A program made the position numbers and the translations under genes. This document shows, piece after piece, positions 7,552-13,785 of a stretch of DNA of 30,577 nt; position 1 is the stretch's first letter; every line of letters starts with the position of its first letter. The DNA is from a virus, in IMG/VR virus record IMGVR_UViG_3300042475_002790, positions 1-30,577 of that record; one strand, 5' to 3'. The notes beneath the pieces are model-generated. The model made no database searches. It was not told the DNA's origin and saw nothing but the letters and a program-made list of their open reading frames with translations.

Positions 7552-8469
7552 CTACGCGCCGATCAAGGCGCGGAGGGCGTCACCGGCGGCGTGGATCTCC
7601 TCGACGGCGCGACCGAGCCGATCGAGCGCGGAGCGGATCGCGGCGGCATCGATTGCGGGTTCGACGCGCCCCTCCGTCTCCGGGATCATGCGGAACCCGG
7701 CGACGACGTCCTCGGGGGTGAATGGTGCGGCGGGCTCCCCCGTCATCGTCACGAGCGCCCCGGCCGGGATCTCCGACGTCGCGACGATCGAGACCGTCGG
7801 CGGGCCCTCGGGGTGCTCGTGATCGTACTTCTCGAGCATGGCGACGATCGCCGGGAGCCCGTGTCGCGACGACGCAGTCAGGAGCCCGCGGCGGACCGCT
7901 TCGGTCTTGGCTTCGTCGCGCGTGAGGGCCGCGTAGCGTCCGGACGACGGCGGGGTGTCGTCCCGCTTCGGAGGCGCCGGCGGGCCCTGCGTGCCGTCGT
8001 TCGGCGCCCCCGCGGCCTCCGGCGGGTTGATCGGGTCGGGGCCCTCGAGGGCGACCGAGGGGGCGGCGGGGGCTCCGACGAACGCGAATGCGTCCGGGTA
8101 CGCCTCGAGGCGCCGGATCGTCGTGGCGAGGCTGGCGAGGTTCGAGAGAACGCGGCCGCGGACCGCGTCACCCTCGACGGAGACGATCTCGAATTCGCGC
8201 CCGTGACATTTCCAGCGGGCGCCGACCGAGAACCGGGGGTCAACTGGCGGAGGCGCGGGCGCGGGCGGAGGCGCGGGCGGAGGCGCGGGCGGAGGCGCGG
8301 GCGGAGGCGCGGGCGGAGGCGCGGGCGGAGGCGGAGGCGCGGGCGGAGGCGCGGGCGGAGGCGGAGGCGCGGGCGGAGGCGGGGCGCCGATCGTCTGCGA
8401 CGCGGCGAGAGCGCGGAGTCTGTCGAGCGTGGAAGCGAGCGCGGCGGGGCTTTGATCGGGCGTTGTCAT
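7552..8469 (-). CDS. Possible nested product from internal start in nuclease frame
   Basis: In-frame ATG at 8469 (MTTPDQSPAAL) preceded by AGAGAGGA and 9 bases of spacing, a better ribosome site than the one before the full-length gene. It follows directly after the iron-sulfur Cys cluster, so translation here would give a free 305-aa protein of a short helix, the Pro/Ala repeat and the C-terminal domain. The MT-type N-terminus matches many genes in the window. Whether it is made separately, or only as part of the fusion, cannot be decided from sequence. Confidence 0.4.
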   Translation of the reverse strand: MTTPDQSPAALASTLDRLRALAASQTIGAPPPPAPPPPPAPPPAPPPPPAPPPAPPPAPPPAPPPAPPPAPAPPPVDPRFSVGARWKCHGREFEIVSVEGDAVRGRVLSNLASLATTIRRLEAYPDAFAFVGAPAAPSVALEGPDPINPPEAAGAPNDGTQGPPAPPKRDDTPPSSGRYAALTRDEAKTEAVRRGLLTASSRHGLPAIVAMLEKYDHEHPEGPPTVSIVATSEIPAGALVTMTGEPAAPFTPEDVVAGFRMIPETEGRVEPAIDAAAIRSALDRLGRAVEEIHAAGDALRALIGA

Positions 8470-9264
8470 GGCTTGGATTCCTCTCTGTTCGTCTGTCAGT
8501 GCGCAATGTTCGGAGTATTCGCAGGTTCGGCCGAAGGTTCGGCACGACTCCGCGCGGACTGGTAGCATTTCCGGGAGAACGCGCAAGCGCTTGATCTCGA
8601 GGATCTGACGCCCGGGGCTAAGGACGTGCGCCGCAATCCCGCGCTCGACGGCCTCGCGATCTAGCCGGAGCGAAACGACGCGCGTAGGGTAGCGCCCTCG
8701 CGAGGGGCGGGTTTGGGTGTAGTGCCAGGCGAGATCGACCGCGTCGATCTCGGGGCGCGCGTCAAGCTCGCACGCGGCGAGGATCAATGCCTGGACGTTC
8801 GCCCCGAGGTAGTTGGGCTCCCCGTAGCTATTCGTCGATCCGGGCGTCGCGGAGAGGGCGGAGCCGAGATCGCGAACGAATTTGTGATCGCCGATCCGGG
8901 AGCCGGTCTCGGTCCGGATCCGATAGTCCGCTTTCGAGAAAAAGATCAGGCCTTCGCGCTGGATCTGGGCCCCGATCTCGATCTCCGCGGAACCCGGAGC
9001 GGGGAGCGTGTGCAGCGCTTCCGCCACGATGGCGCCGGGGTATGCGATCTCGGTCGCTTCGCCGCGCTGGACATCGAGCGTTTCATCGAGGGCCGGAAGC
9101 GCGCCGGTGCGTAGGTAGGATTCCACGAGGGAATGGCACCGCGTCCCGAGGGCGTTCGCGCCCTTCTGGACGTCGTCCCCGAACCGGACGTTTCGAACGA
9201 GGATCCACGACGGGATCCGGGCGCACGTATGCAGGCGCCCGATCATGCTTGGACTGATCCGCAT
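7552..9264 (-). CDS. Cas4/RecB-like PD-(D/E)XK nuclease with Pro/Ala-rich C-terminal extension
   Basis: 570 aa. Residues 1-260 form a PDDEXK_1-type nuclease: H44 in GTRCHSLVE, D113 (KADYRI), D126-H127-K128 (GDHK) and Q158 (NVQALIL). Cys14 with Cys241, Cys248 and Cys254 (CRTFGRTCEYSEHC) fits a Cas4/AddB-type iron-sulfur cluster. After about residue 290 comes a PPPA/PPPPPA repeat, then a second region containing VGARWKCHGREFEIVSVEG and a helical C-terminus. This is much longer than usual for such nucleases. An internal ATG at residue 266 with its own Shine-Dalgarno may give a separate product. It likely processes DNA ends for recombination. Confidence 0.88.
   Translation of the reverse strand: MRISPSMIGRLHTCARIPSWILVRNVRFGDDVQKGANALGTRCHSLVESYLRTGALPALDETLDVQRGEATEIAYPGAIVAEALHTLPAPGSAEIEIGAQIQREGLIFFSKADYRIRTETGSRIGDHKFVRDLGSALSATPGSTNSYGEPNYLGANVQALILAACELDARPEIDAVDLAWHYTQTRPSRGRYPTRVVSLRLDREAVERGIAAHVLSPGRQILEIKRLRVLPEMLPVRAESCRTFGRTCEYSEHCALTDEQRGIQAMTTPDQSPAALASTLDRLRALAASQTIGAPPPPAPPPPPAPPPAPPPPPAPPPAPPPAPPPAPPPAPPPAPAPPPVDPRFSVGARWKCHGREFEIVSVEGDAVRGRVLSNLASLATTIRRLEAYPDAFAFVGAPAAPSVALEGPDPINPPEAAGAPNDGTQGPPAPPKRDDTPPSSGRYAALTRDEAKTEAVRRGLLTASSRHGLPAIVAMLEKYDHEHPEGPPTVSIVATSEIPAGALVTMTGEPAAPFTPEDVVAGFRMIPETEGRVEPAIDAAAIRSALDRLGRAVEEIHAAGDALRALIGA
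8246..8384. repeat. 12-base tandem repeat coding for a Pro/Ala linker
   Basis: Imperfect tandem copies of GGCGGAGGCGCG (plus strand), with some 6-base unit duplications, run through this interval. On the minus strand they encode runs of PPPA and PPPPPA inside the nuclease gene. All units keep the frame. Length is likely to vary between relatives by slippage, changing only linker length. Confidence 0.9.
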
Positions 9265-9459
9265 TCAATCCTCCGGCCCAATCCAATCGAACGATCCGGC
9301 GCTCGAAAAGTGATCGACCCTCTCGAGCCTCTCGATCGCGAGATCGTGATCGTCGTCGTCGGGGACCGAGTCGAGGGCTTCGATCCGGTCGGGGTGCTCC
9401 GCCGGCTCGAGCGGTCGAGAGGGCGGGGCGGGGGTTCGGCGGGCGGGGCGGGGGCTCAT
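9265..9459 (-). CDS. Hypothetical 64-aa acidic protein
   Basis: ATG at 9459 overlaps the helicase stop (ATGA), and its TGA abuts the nuclease ATG with no gap, so it is embedded in the translational chain. The N-terminus is basic and Pro-rich (SPRPARRTPAPPSRP); the rest is acidic (DSVPDDDDHDL, ERLERVDH). No family is recognised. Such short charged proteins may be replication adaptors, but nothing here proves it. Confidence 0.65.
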   Translation of the reverse strand: MSPRPARRTPAPPSRPLEPAEHPDRIEALDSVPDDDDHDLAIERLERVDHFSSAGSFDWIGPED

Positions 9460-11246
9460 TCGAGGTTCACTCCGTCGGCTGCTAGTCGGATTCGATCGAG
9501 CCCGATCCAGCGCGAGCGCGAGGGATCGGGGACCTTCGTGGTCGGGTGCGTGCGGCGCTTCTCGCTCGGGTGCGTGATGTAGGCGCCGAGGGCCCGGGCG
9601 AGCGGGGCGAGCGATCCGGCGGTCGTCCGCTGCACCCACGGCGTAACCTGAACCCAAACCGTAGCCCCGTCAAGCGCAATCCACGGGACCGGATACGAAT
9701 CCTCGAGGGCGTCGAGGGCCTCCCTCGCGACGTCGGAGCCGATCCGTAGCTCGCGCTCGACCAACGCGGCGCGGGGCGTCGGGGGCTTCGCGTCGCGCTC
9801 GCGCTGGATCCAGGAGAGGTGTCGCGCGACGCGACCCAAGCGAACGGGATCGCCCTCGAAAGATCCGAGGCCTACCGAGACCGATCGCGCGGCCTCGACG
9901 CGCCCCGGATCTGTGATCTCCACGACGAAAAGGCGCCGGGCCAACGCGGCGATATCGTGGGCTCCGTAGGCTCCCCTCGATGCGAAAAGGCGATCAAGCC
10001 GGTTCGCGGCGAGGACGACGCGAACGCCTCCGCGGACGTAGACGGACCTATCCGTCCCCTTCGCCTCGATGACGTGGTCCATCGACGTAACGAGCGCGCG
10101 AAATTCCTCCGTGAGGGGGACGCCCGTGCGGGGGTCGCGCGGGATCCCTTCGTCTGCGAATAGGACCGGGCAGGCCGCCAACATCGCGGCAAACTGGCCG
10201 AGAACGCGCCGGAGCGGCGTCGCGCGGCGCGCCCCGAAGGTGCGCGCGACCGCGTCCGCGAGTAGGCTTTTCCCCACCTGGGCCCCTCCGATCAGAGCGA
10301 GCGCCGGAGCCGTCGACGTCAAGCGATCGCGGCGCGCGTAGGCGATCCAATCGAGCACCCCTCCGGAGGGATCGAGGATCTCTAGCCAGGCCGCGACGTC
10401 GCGATCCTCTTGGGGCTCCGGGATGTCGCCGACGGGCGGAGGTAGCGTCAAGGTCAAGCCGTCCACGCGCGGCGCGAGCGCGCTGTATTCGGTCGCGATC
10501 GTCGAGATCGCAACCCCGTAGGCGTCGACGATCTCCGCGGGGCTCATAGGTCGGGCTGCACCTTTCGCGGTCGTCTGATCCAGGACGCGGGACTCTCCCC
10601 AAAGCGCTCGAGCCATCGACCGCAAGGCCACGCCCTTCATGGGTCCTTCGTAGCGCGCGCGGTCCTCGGCGCGATCGTCGAGAACGAAATACCGATCGTC
10701 AAACTGCGCGACGAGCGGGAGCGAGGTCGCGCGCTTCTCGGCGCCCTCCGCGGTCGAGGCGAGGAGCCGATCCGTGAACGCGCGCGCTCCGGCGTTCTCG
10801 GTCTCGATCTTCTCGGAGGCGCGGATCCACTTCTCTCGGACGTGCTCCTCGGTCCAGCGCGAGGACGCGCCCCCGAGGCCCGCGACGTCGTCCCGAAGGA
10901 TCGAAAGAGAGGGCGCGAAGATCGCGGAGATCGCGTCCGGCGGAGCCGTGGGAAGCTCCGCGGCGAGCGTCCAGATCACGCGCTTTGAGAGGAATTCGTC
11001 GACGCCCACGACGAGAGGGAGATCGCTCGAGCCGGGGCCGCCCTCGATCCGAAAGAGGCGCTCCCCGAGCGCGAGCCGGCGGATCACGCCCCATTCGTCC
11101 CCGCGCTTCCCCGCGGCGAGATCCGCGATCCGCTGGCGGAGGGTCGGGAGGTCCGCGTCCCCGTCATAAGCAACGGGCGTGCGCTCCGCGTCGAGGCCGG
11201 GCGGAGGGATCAAGGCAAGCCAGGAATCCGGGAGCGTCGCGATCAC
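9456..11246 (-). CDS. SF3/VirE-like replicative helicase (primase partner)
   Basis: 596 aa. The ATPase core has Walker A GGAQVGKS (320-327), Walker B CPVLFADEG (359-367) and a sensor/motif C region VRVVLAANRLD (408-418, Asn415), followed by RR near 437-438 that could be the arginine finger. This pattern fits DUF5906/virulence-associated-E and D5-like SF3 helicases. The N-terminal 280 residues have no clear primase motifs; those lie in the next gene upstream, so a primase-helicase pair seems split over two genes. The start overlaps the prim-pol stop (ATGA), implying stoichiometric synthesis. It would unwind the phage origin or fork as a hexamer. Confidence 0.88.
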   Translation of the reverse strand: MIATLPDSWLALIPPPGLDAERTPVAYDGDADLPTLRQRIADLAAGKRGDEWGVIRRLALGERLFRIEGGPGSSDLPLVVGVDEFLSKRVIWTLAAELPTAPPDAISAIFAPSLSILRDDVAGLGGASSRWTEEHVREKWIRASEKIETENAGARAFTDRLLASTAEGAEKRATSLPLVAQFDDRYFVLDDRAEDRARYEGPMKGVALRSMARALWGESRVLDQTTAKGAARPMSPAEIVDAYGVAISTIATEYSALAPRVDGLTLTLPPPVGDIPEPQEDRDVAAWLEILDPSGGVLDWIAYARRDRLTSTAPALALIGGAQVGKSLLADAVARTFGARRATPLRRVLGQFAAMLAACPVLFADEGIPRDPRTGVPLTEEFRALVTSMDHVIEAKGTDRSVYVRGGVRVVLAANRLDRLFASRGAYGAHDIAALARRLFVVEITDPGRVEAARSVSVGLGSFEGDPVRLGRVARHLSWIQRERDAKPPTPRAALVERELRIGSDVAREALDALEDSYPVPWIALDGATVWVQVTPWVQRTTAGSLAPLARALGAYITHPSEKRRTHPTTKVPDPSRSRWIGLDRIRLAADGVNLE

Positions 11247-11734
11247 TGATCCTCGATCCGGTAGACCCCGCCTCGCGGGTGGACACTTCCCGGGACCATA
11301 GCGACCCCGCCCTCTCCGCGAATATCGATCCCGCGGGCGGGGACGCCGGCGACCGTGCGGAGCGGCCTCGACGGTAGCACGTAGAGATGGAGGCCGCCAG
11401 TGGGCGAGCGCACGGAGAGGGTGCGGGGGATGGCGCCGTGCATGGCCTCGAGGCGCTCGAGCGCGTCGAAACCTCCGCCCTTCGTGTCGACGTCGATCAC
11501 GGAGAGACCGGACGATCGCCGGCCCGTTAGCAGGAGGCGCGCCTGCGTTTCGGCGTAGTGCGGGCCCTCCTCGCCCGGAGCGAAGTCGGCCCAGCGGATC
11601 GCCGGGATCTTCGTCCCTGGCTTGACGGGGACCGTCGATACCAGCGTGATCCCGGCGGCGGCGAGGATCTCCCGGAAACGGCGATACTCGTCACGATCCC
11701 AGGAATCGGGGAGGGGCTCGAGCGCGTTCGTCAT
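11243..11734 (-). CDS. Prim-pol (AEP) DNA primase catalytic protein
   Basis: 163 aa, matching the Prim-Pol/bifunctional primase-polymerase N-terminal family. The acidic pair is D81 and D83 (SVIDVDTKGGG), with His116 in PTGGLHLY and D137 in GIDIRGEGG. The sequence ends soon after GGVAMVPGSVHPRGG, so only the catalytic domain is present; longer relatives are fused to a helicase, here supplied by the next gene. The ATG lies 8 bases beyond a -10-like hexamer, so its mRNA is predicted to be leaderless. It makes primers, possibly with polymerase activity, for phage DNA replication. Confidence 0.9.
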   Translation of the reverse strand: MTNALEPLPDSWDRDEYRRFREILAAAGITLVSTVPVKPGTKIPAIRWADFAPGEEGPHYAETQARLLLTGRRSSGLSVIDVDTKGGGFDALERLEAMHGAIPRTLSVRSPTGGLHLYVLPSRPLRTVAGVPARGIDIRGEGGVAMVPGSVHPRGGVYRIEDQ

Positions 11735-11742
11735 CGGCCCGG

Positions 11743-11771
11743 AGCATGGATCGGAGCCGGCGAGGTGTCAA
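11743..11771 (-). promoter_or_regulatory. Promoter of prim-pol and replication operon
   Basis: On the minus strand: TTGACA (11771-11766), exactly 17 bases, CATGCT (11748-11743), then 8 bases to the ATG at 11734. The -35 is consensus and its TGA is also the stop codon of the HTH gene. The spacing places the transcript start on or beside the ATG, so the mRNA should be leaderless. The CCGATC before the -10 matches the accessory cassettes. Confidence 0.75.
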
Positions 11772-12055
11772 GCGCGGGATCGAGACTCCGCTAGAAGCGC
11801 GAGCCGGGCCGTGTAGTCGGGGCGCTTGACTCTCCCGCGTCCGGGCGCCTCGACGGCGAGAACCGCGGAGCGCCAATAGACCGAGACCATGCGAGGGCCT
11901 CGACGGTGCGGCGAGGGAGCGGAGCCGGCGGAGGCGAGCCACCCCCGGAGGATCCAGCCCTGGATCGCTCCGGCGGAGACCCCCCGGAGGGCCGCAGCTT
12001 CGCCGATCGTGATCAGTCGGTCGCCCCCGTCGGGGGCTTTTGTGTCTTCGTCCAT
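11768..12055 (-). CDS. Small helix-turn-helix protein (MerR/excisionase-like)
   Basis: 95 aa from the ATG at 12055. Residues 14-40 (LITIGEAAALRGVSAGAIQGWILRGWL) form a winged-HTH of the kind found in MerR, excisionase and phage DNA-binding adaptors; a basic stretch follows. The C-terminus (KRPDYTARLALLAE) is helical. It is the first leftward gene after the divergent control region, and its stop overlaps the -35 of the replication promoter. It could bind the nearby operator-like repeats (12098-12112, 12150-12164) or the heptamer array. Repressor, excisionase and origin-binding roles are all possible. Confidence 0.75.
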   Translation of the reverse strand: MDEDTKAPDGGDRLITIGEAAALRGVSAGAIQGWILRGWLASAGSAPSPHRRGPRMVSVYWRSAVLAVEAPGRGRVKRPDYTARLALLAESRSRA

Positions 12056-12060
12056 TCCGG

Positions 12061-12066
12061 ATATTA
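12061..12066 (-). promoter_or_regulatory. -10-like hexamer of HTH gene
   Basis: TAATAT on the minus strand, preceded by GC, ends 5 bases before the ATG at 12055, the same geometry as the other leaderless starts. No good -35 is seen at 17 bases, so activation by a bound protein is possible. Confidence 0.5.
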
Positions 12067-12097
12067 GCTTTCCCGGGAGCGCGAGCAGGTGGAAAGC

Positions 12098-12112
12098 GTG
12101 AGTTAGCGCACG
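12098..12112. promoter_or_regulatory. Operator-like repeat, copy 1
   Basis: GTGAGTTAGCGCACG. It matches copy 2 (12150-12164) at 13 of 15 bases and is an imperfect dyad (GTGAG-N4-CGCAC). The two copies start 52 bases apart, close to five helical turns, placing them on the same DNA face upstream of the HTH gene. Confidence 0.55.
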
Positions 12113-12149
12113 GGACGCGGGGCGTCGCGACGGCTCCGGAGCGGGTCGT

Positions 12150-12164
12150 GTGAGTGAACGCACG
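12150..12164. promoter_or_regulatory. Operator-like repeat, copy 2
   Basis: GTGAGTGAACGCACG, the second copy of the 12098 repeat in the same orientation. A partial third match, GTGAGTTTACC, lies in the AT-rich core near 12348. Confidence 0.55.
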
Positions 12165-12200
12165 CATGTGCGACATATCACCTACACTGTCGTACATGCG
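12163..12200. promoter_or_regulatory. Large dyad (13-base arms) in divergent control region
   Basis: CGCATGTGCGACA at 12163-12175 pairs with TGTCGTACATGCG at 12188-12200, with one mismatch and a 12-base spacer. No T-run follows on either strand, so it is not a typical terminator. It may be an operator or an origin element. It abuts operator-like copy 2. Confidence 0.65.
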
Positions 12201-12237
12201 CGCCACGCTGGCGCAATTCGGCCGAGCGGCCTAGATT

Positions 12238-12557
12238 TGTCCCGGGCCTGGCCCGAGTCTGGCCCGCCGAAATTTTCGGAGCTAACTCCATGCGCGGCCT
12301 GGGTTTTTTGTCTTTCTGGCCCGTTGTCCCGCCTCTTTTGTCACACAGTGAGTTTACCAAATCACAACACTCTATCCGCAACACAGTTGCAATAACCCCC
12401 TCAGAAACCTTATGAAGATGAGCGATTTGGCTAGCCCGAAAAGTGACATTCAGGCGGGCCAGGCGGGACATTTCTCGAATACCTGAGGGATCTCGGGCAC
12501 TTGCGCCGAAAAGTCGAGACGGGCCAAGGTCGGGACACGGCGGGCCAGCGCGGGACA
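12238..12557. other. Heptamer (iteron-like) array around an AT-rich core; candidate origin
   Basis: Eleven copies of CGGG(C/A)CA. On the left, five read on the minus strand (12238, 12249, 12260, 12317, 12325); on the right, six read on the plus strand (12455, 12464, 12520, 12531, 12541, 12551). Most sit in pairs with one CGGGCCA and one CGGGACA separated by 1-4 bases. The 12332-12450 core is about 44% GC against about two-thirds elsewhere. Short frames crossing the segment look non-coding. The layout, beside primase and helicase genes, resembles an iteron origin or a cooperative operator array. No gene is assigned to 12056-12638. Confidence 0.6.
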
Positions 12558-12610
12558 ACCGAGGAAACCGCACCGAGCCGGCTCGAGCGCCCGCATCTGC
12601 TCCGGAACCT

Positions 12611-12618
12611 GCTATACT
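12611..12618 (+). promoter_or_regulatory. Extended -10 promoter of first rightward gene
   Basis: GCTATACT preceded by T at 12610 gives TGC-TATACT, an extended -10 (hexamer 12613-12618). No -35 is seen at 17 bases. The ATG of the first rightward gene is 20 bases downstream, so a short leader containing GGGCGAAG is expected. Confidence 0.5.
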
Positions 12619-12638
12619 CGCCGCCGAAAGGGCGAAGC

Positions 12639-12869
12639 ATGACGCACCGAAAGATCCGCACCTCGCTTGATCCGCACCTCGAGGCTCCCGCGCTCGAGCC
12701 GGCTCCCGCGCCCCGCGGCGCCCCGCTGGCGCCCTCCGCGCGCCTCGAGGCTACCGGCGCCGCTCCGGGACGCTCCGCGGGCGTCCTGGAGGCGATGGCG
12801 AGCGCGAGCGCGGCGCGGGTCCTACGCAACGGGGCGAAGGCCGCGGCGGCCCGAGGGAAGGGCGCCTAG
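12639..12869 (+). CDS. Hypothetical 76-aa Ala/Arg-rich protein
   Basis: First rightward gene after the control region, starting with MTHRKIRTSLD. The body is Pro/Ala-rich (residues 15-50) and the C-terminus is a basic, Ala-rich helix (VLEAMASASAARVLRNGAKAAA). An extended -10 promoter lies just upstream. The low-complexity composition could occur by chance in GC-rich DNA, so the call rests mainly on promoter and position. Function unknown. Confidence 0.55.
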   Translation: MTHRKIRTSLDPHLEAPALEPAPAPRGAPLAPSARLEATGAAPGRSAGVLEAMASASAARVLRNGAKAAAARGKGA

Positions 12870-12876
12870 ACTGAAA

Positions 12877-12970
12877 TCGACCGAGACCCCGAAAATAGAT
12901 CTTGCGCCTCGGTCGACTCCGATCCATTCTTACCGAGTCGCAAGGGCGACAACAAAGAAAGCGAGCGAAC
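12877..12970 (+). promoter_or_regulatory. Expression cassette copy 1 (class I)
   Basis: -35 TTGCGC (12902-12907), 17 bases, -10 CATTCT (12925-12930). Inverted repeat TCGACCGAG (12877-12885) and CTCGGTCGA (12908-12916) brackets the -35. The leader begins with stem-loop GTCGC-AAGG-GCGAC (12937-12950), then a purine tract leading to the ATG at 12971. Confidence 0.8.
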
Positions 12971-13162
12971 ATGACGAACACCGACAAGATCCGCACGATG
13001 ACGACCGCCGAGCTTTTCTACGCGCGCCAGGACTGCGCGGAGGCGGCGAAGGCCATGGATTCGATCGACCGCGCCGACGTCAACGGAGGCGATCGGGCCG
13101 GAAAGTACCGCGACGAAGGCGCCGCGATCGCGGCCGAGCTTCTCCGCCGCGGGGCGATCTGA
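12971..13162 (+). CDS. Hypothetical 63-aa protein (small phage helical family)
   Basis: Start at the ATG of cassette copy 1 (MTNTDKIRTMT). The pattern TAELFYARQDCAEAAKAMD, GDRAGKYRDEGAAIAAELLRR resembles a widespread family of short phage proteins with an ELxY-type helix and a GKYxDE turn; their role is unknown to me. It is followed after 2 bases by another small gene, suggesting coupled translation. Confidence 0.8.
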   Translation: MTNTDKIRTMTTAELFYARQDCAEAAKAMDSIDRADVNGGDRAGKYRDEGAAIAAELLRRGAI

Positions 13163-13164
13163 TC

Positions 13165-13392
13165 ATGCGATGGTGGATCTACTCCGCCGGGGCGCCCGTC
13201 TACACGGTCGGGCGCCCGCTCCGGGCTAGCGCCCGCTCGAGCGTCCGCGCTCGCGCCGCGGGGCGCCTCGAGGCTCGAGCGCTGGCGGACGAATGGCGCG
13301 CGAAGATGCGCGCGGCCGGGTGTGAGACCCCGATCGCGTTCTCCTGGGGTCGGGATCCGGCGCCGCGATCCGAGCGAATCCCGGCGATCTGA
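13165..13392 (+). CDS. Hypothetical 75-aa basic protein
   Basis: ATG 2 bases after the preceding stop (TGATCATG), without its own Shine-Dalgarno, so probably translated by coupling. It begins MRWWIYSAGAPVYTVGRP and continues as an Arg/Ala-rich helix, with one Cys (AAGCETPIAFSW). The Trp-rich N-terminus and basic charge could suit nucleic-acid or membrane contact; no family is recognised. Confidence 0.65.
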   Translation: MRWWIYSAGAPVYTVGRPLRASARSSVRARAAGRLEARALADEWRAKMRAAGCETPIAFSWGRDPAPRSERIPAI

Positions 13393-13397
13393 GACAA

Positions 13398-13491
13398 TCG
13401 ACCGAGGCGCCGAAAATAGTTCTTGCGCCTTGGTCGACTTCGATCCATTCTTACCGAGTCGCAAGGGCGACAACGAAAGAAGAAGGAAACG
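13398..13491 (+). promoter_or_regulatory. Expression cassette copy 2 (class I)
   Basis: -35 TTGCGC (13423-13428), 17 bases, -10 CATTCT (13446-13451). Inverted repeat TCGACCGAGGCGC (13398-13410) with GCGCCTTGGTCGA (13425-13437), one mismatch. Leader stem-loop GTCGC-AAGG-GCGAC at 13458-13471, then AAGAAGGAAACG before the ATG at 13492. Confidence 0.8.
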
Positions 13492-13779
13492 ATGACGAAC
13501 GCCACCGCAACCTACGAGATCAGCATGACCGGCGAGAACTTCGGGATGATCTACGCGCCTTCGCGCGACGGTCGCGGGCTCCGCCCCGTCGGCGGGATCG
13601 TGGTCCGCCCTAACGCTAACACCGTCACCCTCTCGCGCCGGCTCCCTGCTCGAGCGTGCCGCGCGGGCGAAGGCCTTGGCTACACGGTTCCGGAGCACCG
13701 CGAGACGATCAAGCTCCCGATCGCGAGCTTCGATGCTCTCGCGCTGGCTCACGAGATCCTCACGGAATGGGCCCGCTGA
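13492..13779 (+). CDS. Hypothetical 95-aa protein
   Basis: Driven by cassette copy 2 (MTNATATYEIS). A beta-rich N-terminal half (YEISMTGENFGMIYAPSRDG, GGIVVRPNANTVTLSRR) is followed by a short helix (SFDALALAHEILTEWA). No known domain, Cys pair or signal peptide. One of the orphan proteins of the accessory block; function unknown. Confidence 0.75.
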   Translation: MTNATATYEISMTGENFGMIYAPSRDGRGLRPVGGIVVRPNANTVTLSRRLPARACRAGEGLGYTVPEHRETIKLPIASFDALALAHEILTEWAR

Positions 13780-13785
13780 AAAAAG

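Noticed and set aside
12178-12573. Minus-strand frame across the heptamer array, with an internal ATG at 12471
   Set aside because: It crosses the AT-rich core and repeats, lacks the codon pattern of the other genes and has no plausible ribosome site or known motif. The region is better read as regulatory.
12443-12670. Plus-strand frame before the first rightward gene (75 aa)
   Set aside because: It overlaps the heptamer repeats and the extended -10 promoter, and its composition is low complexity.
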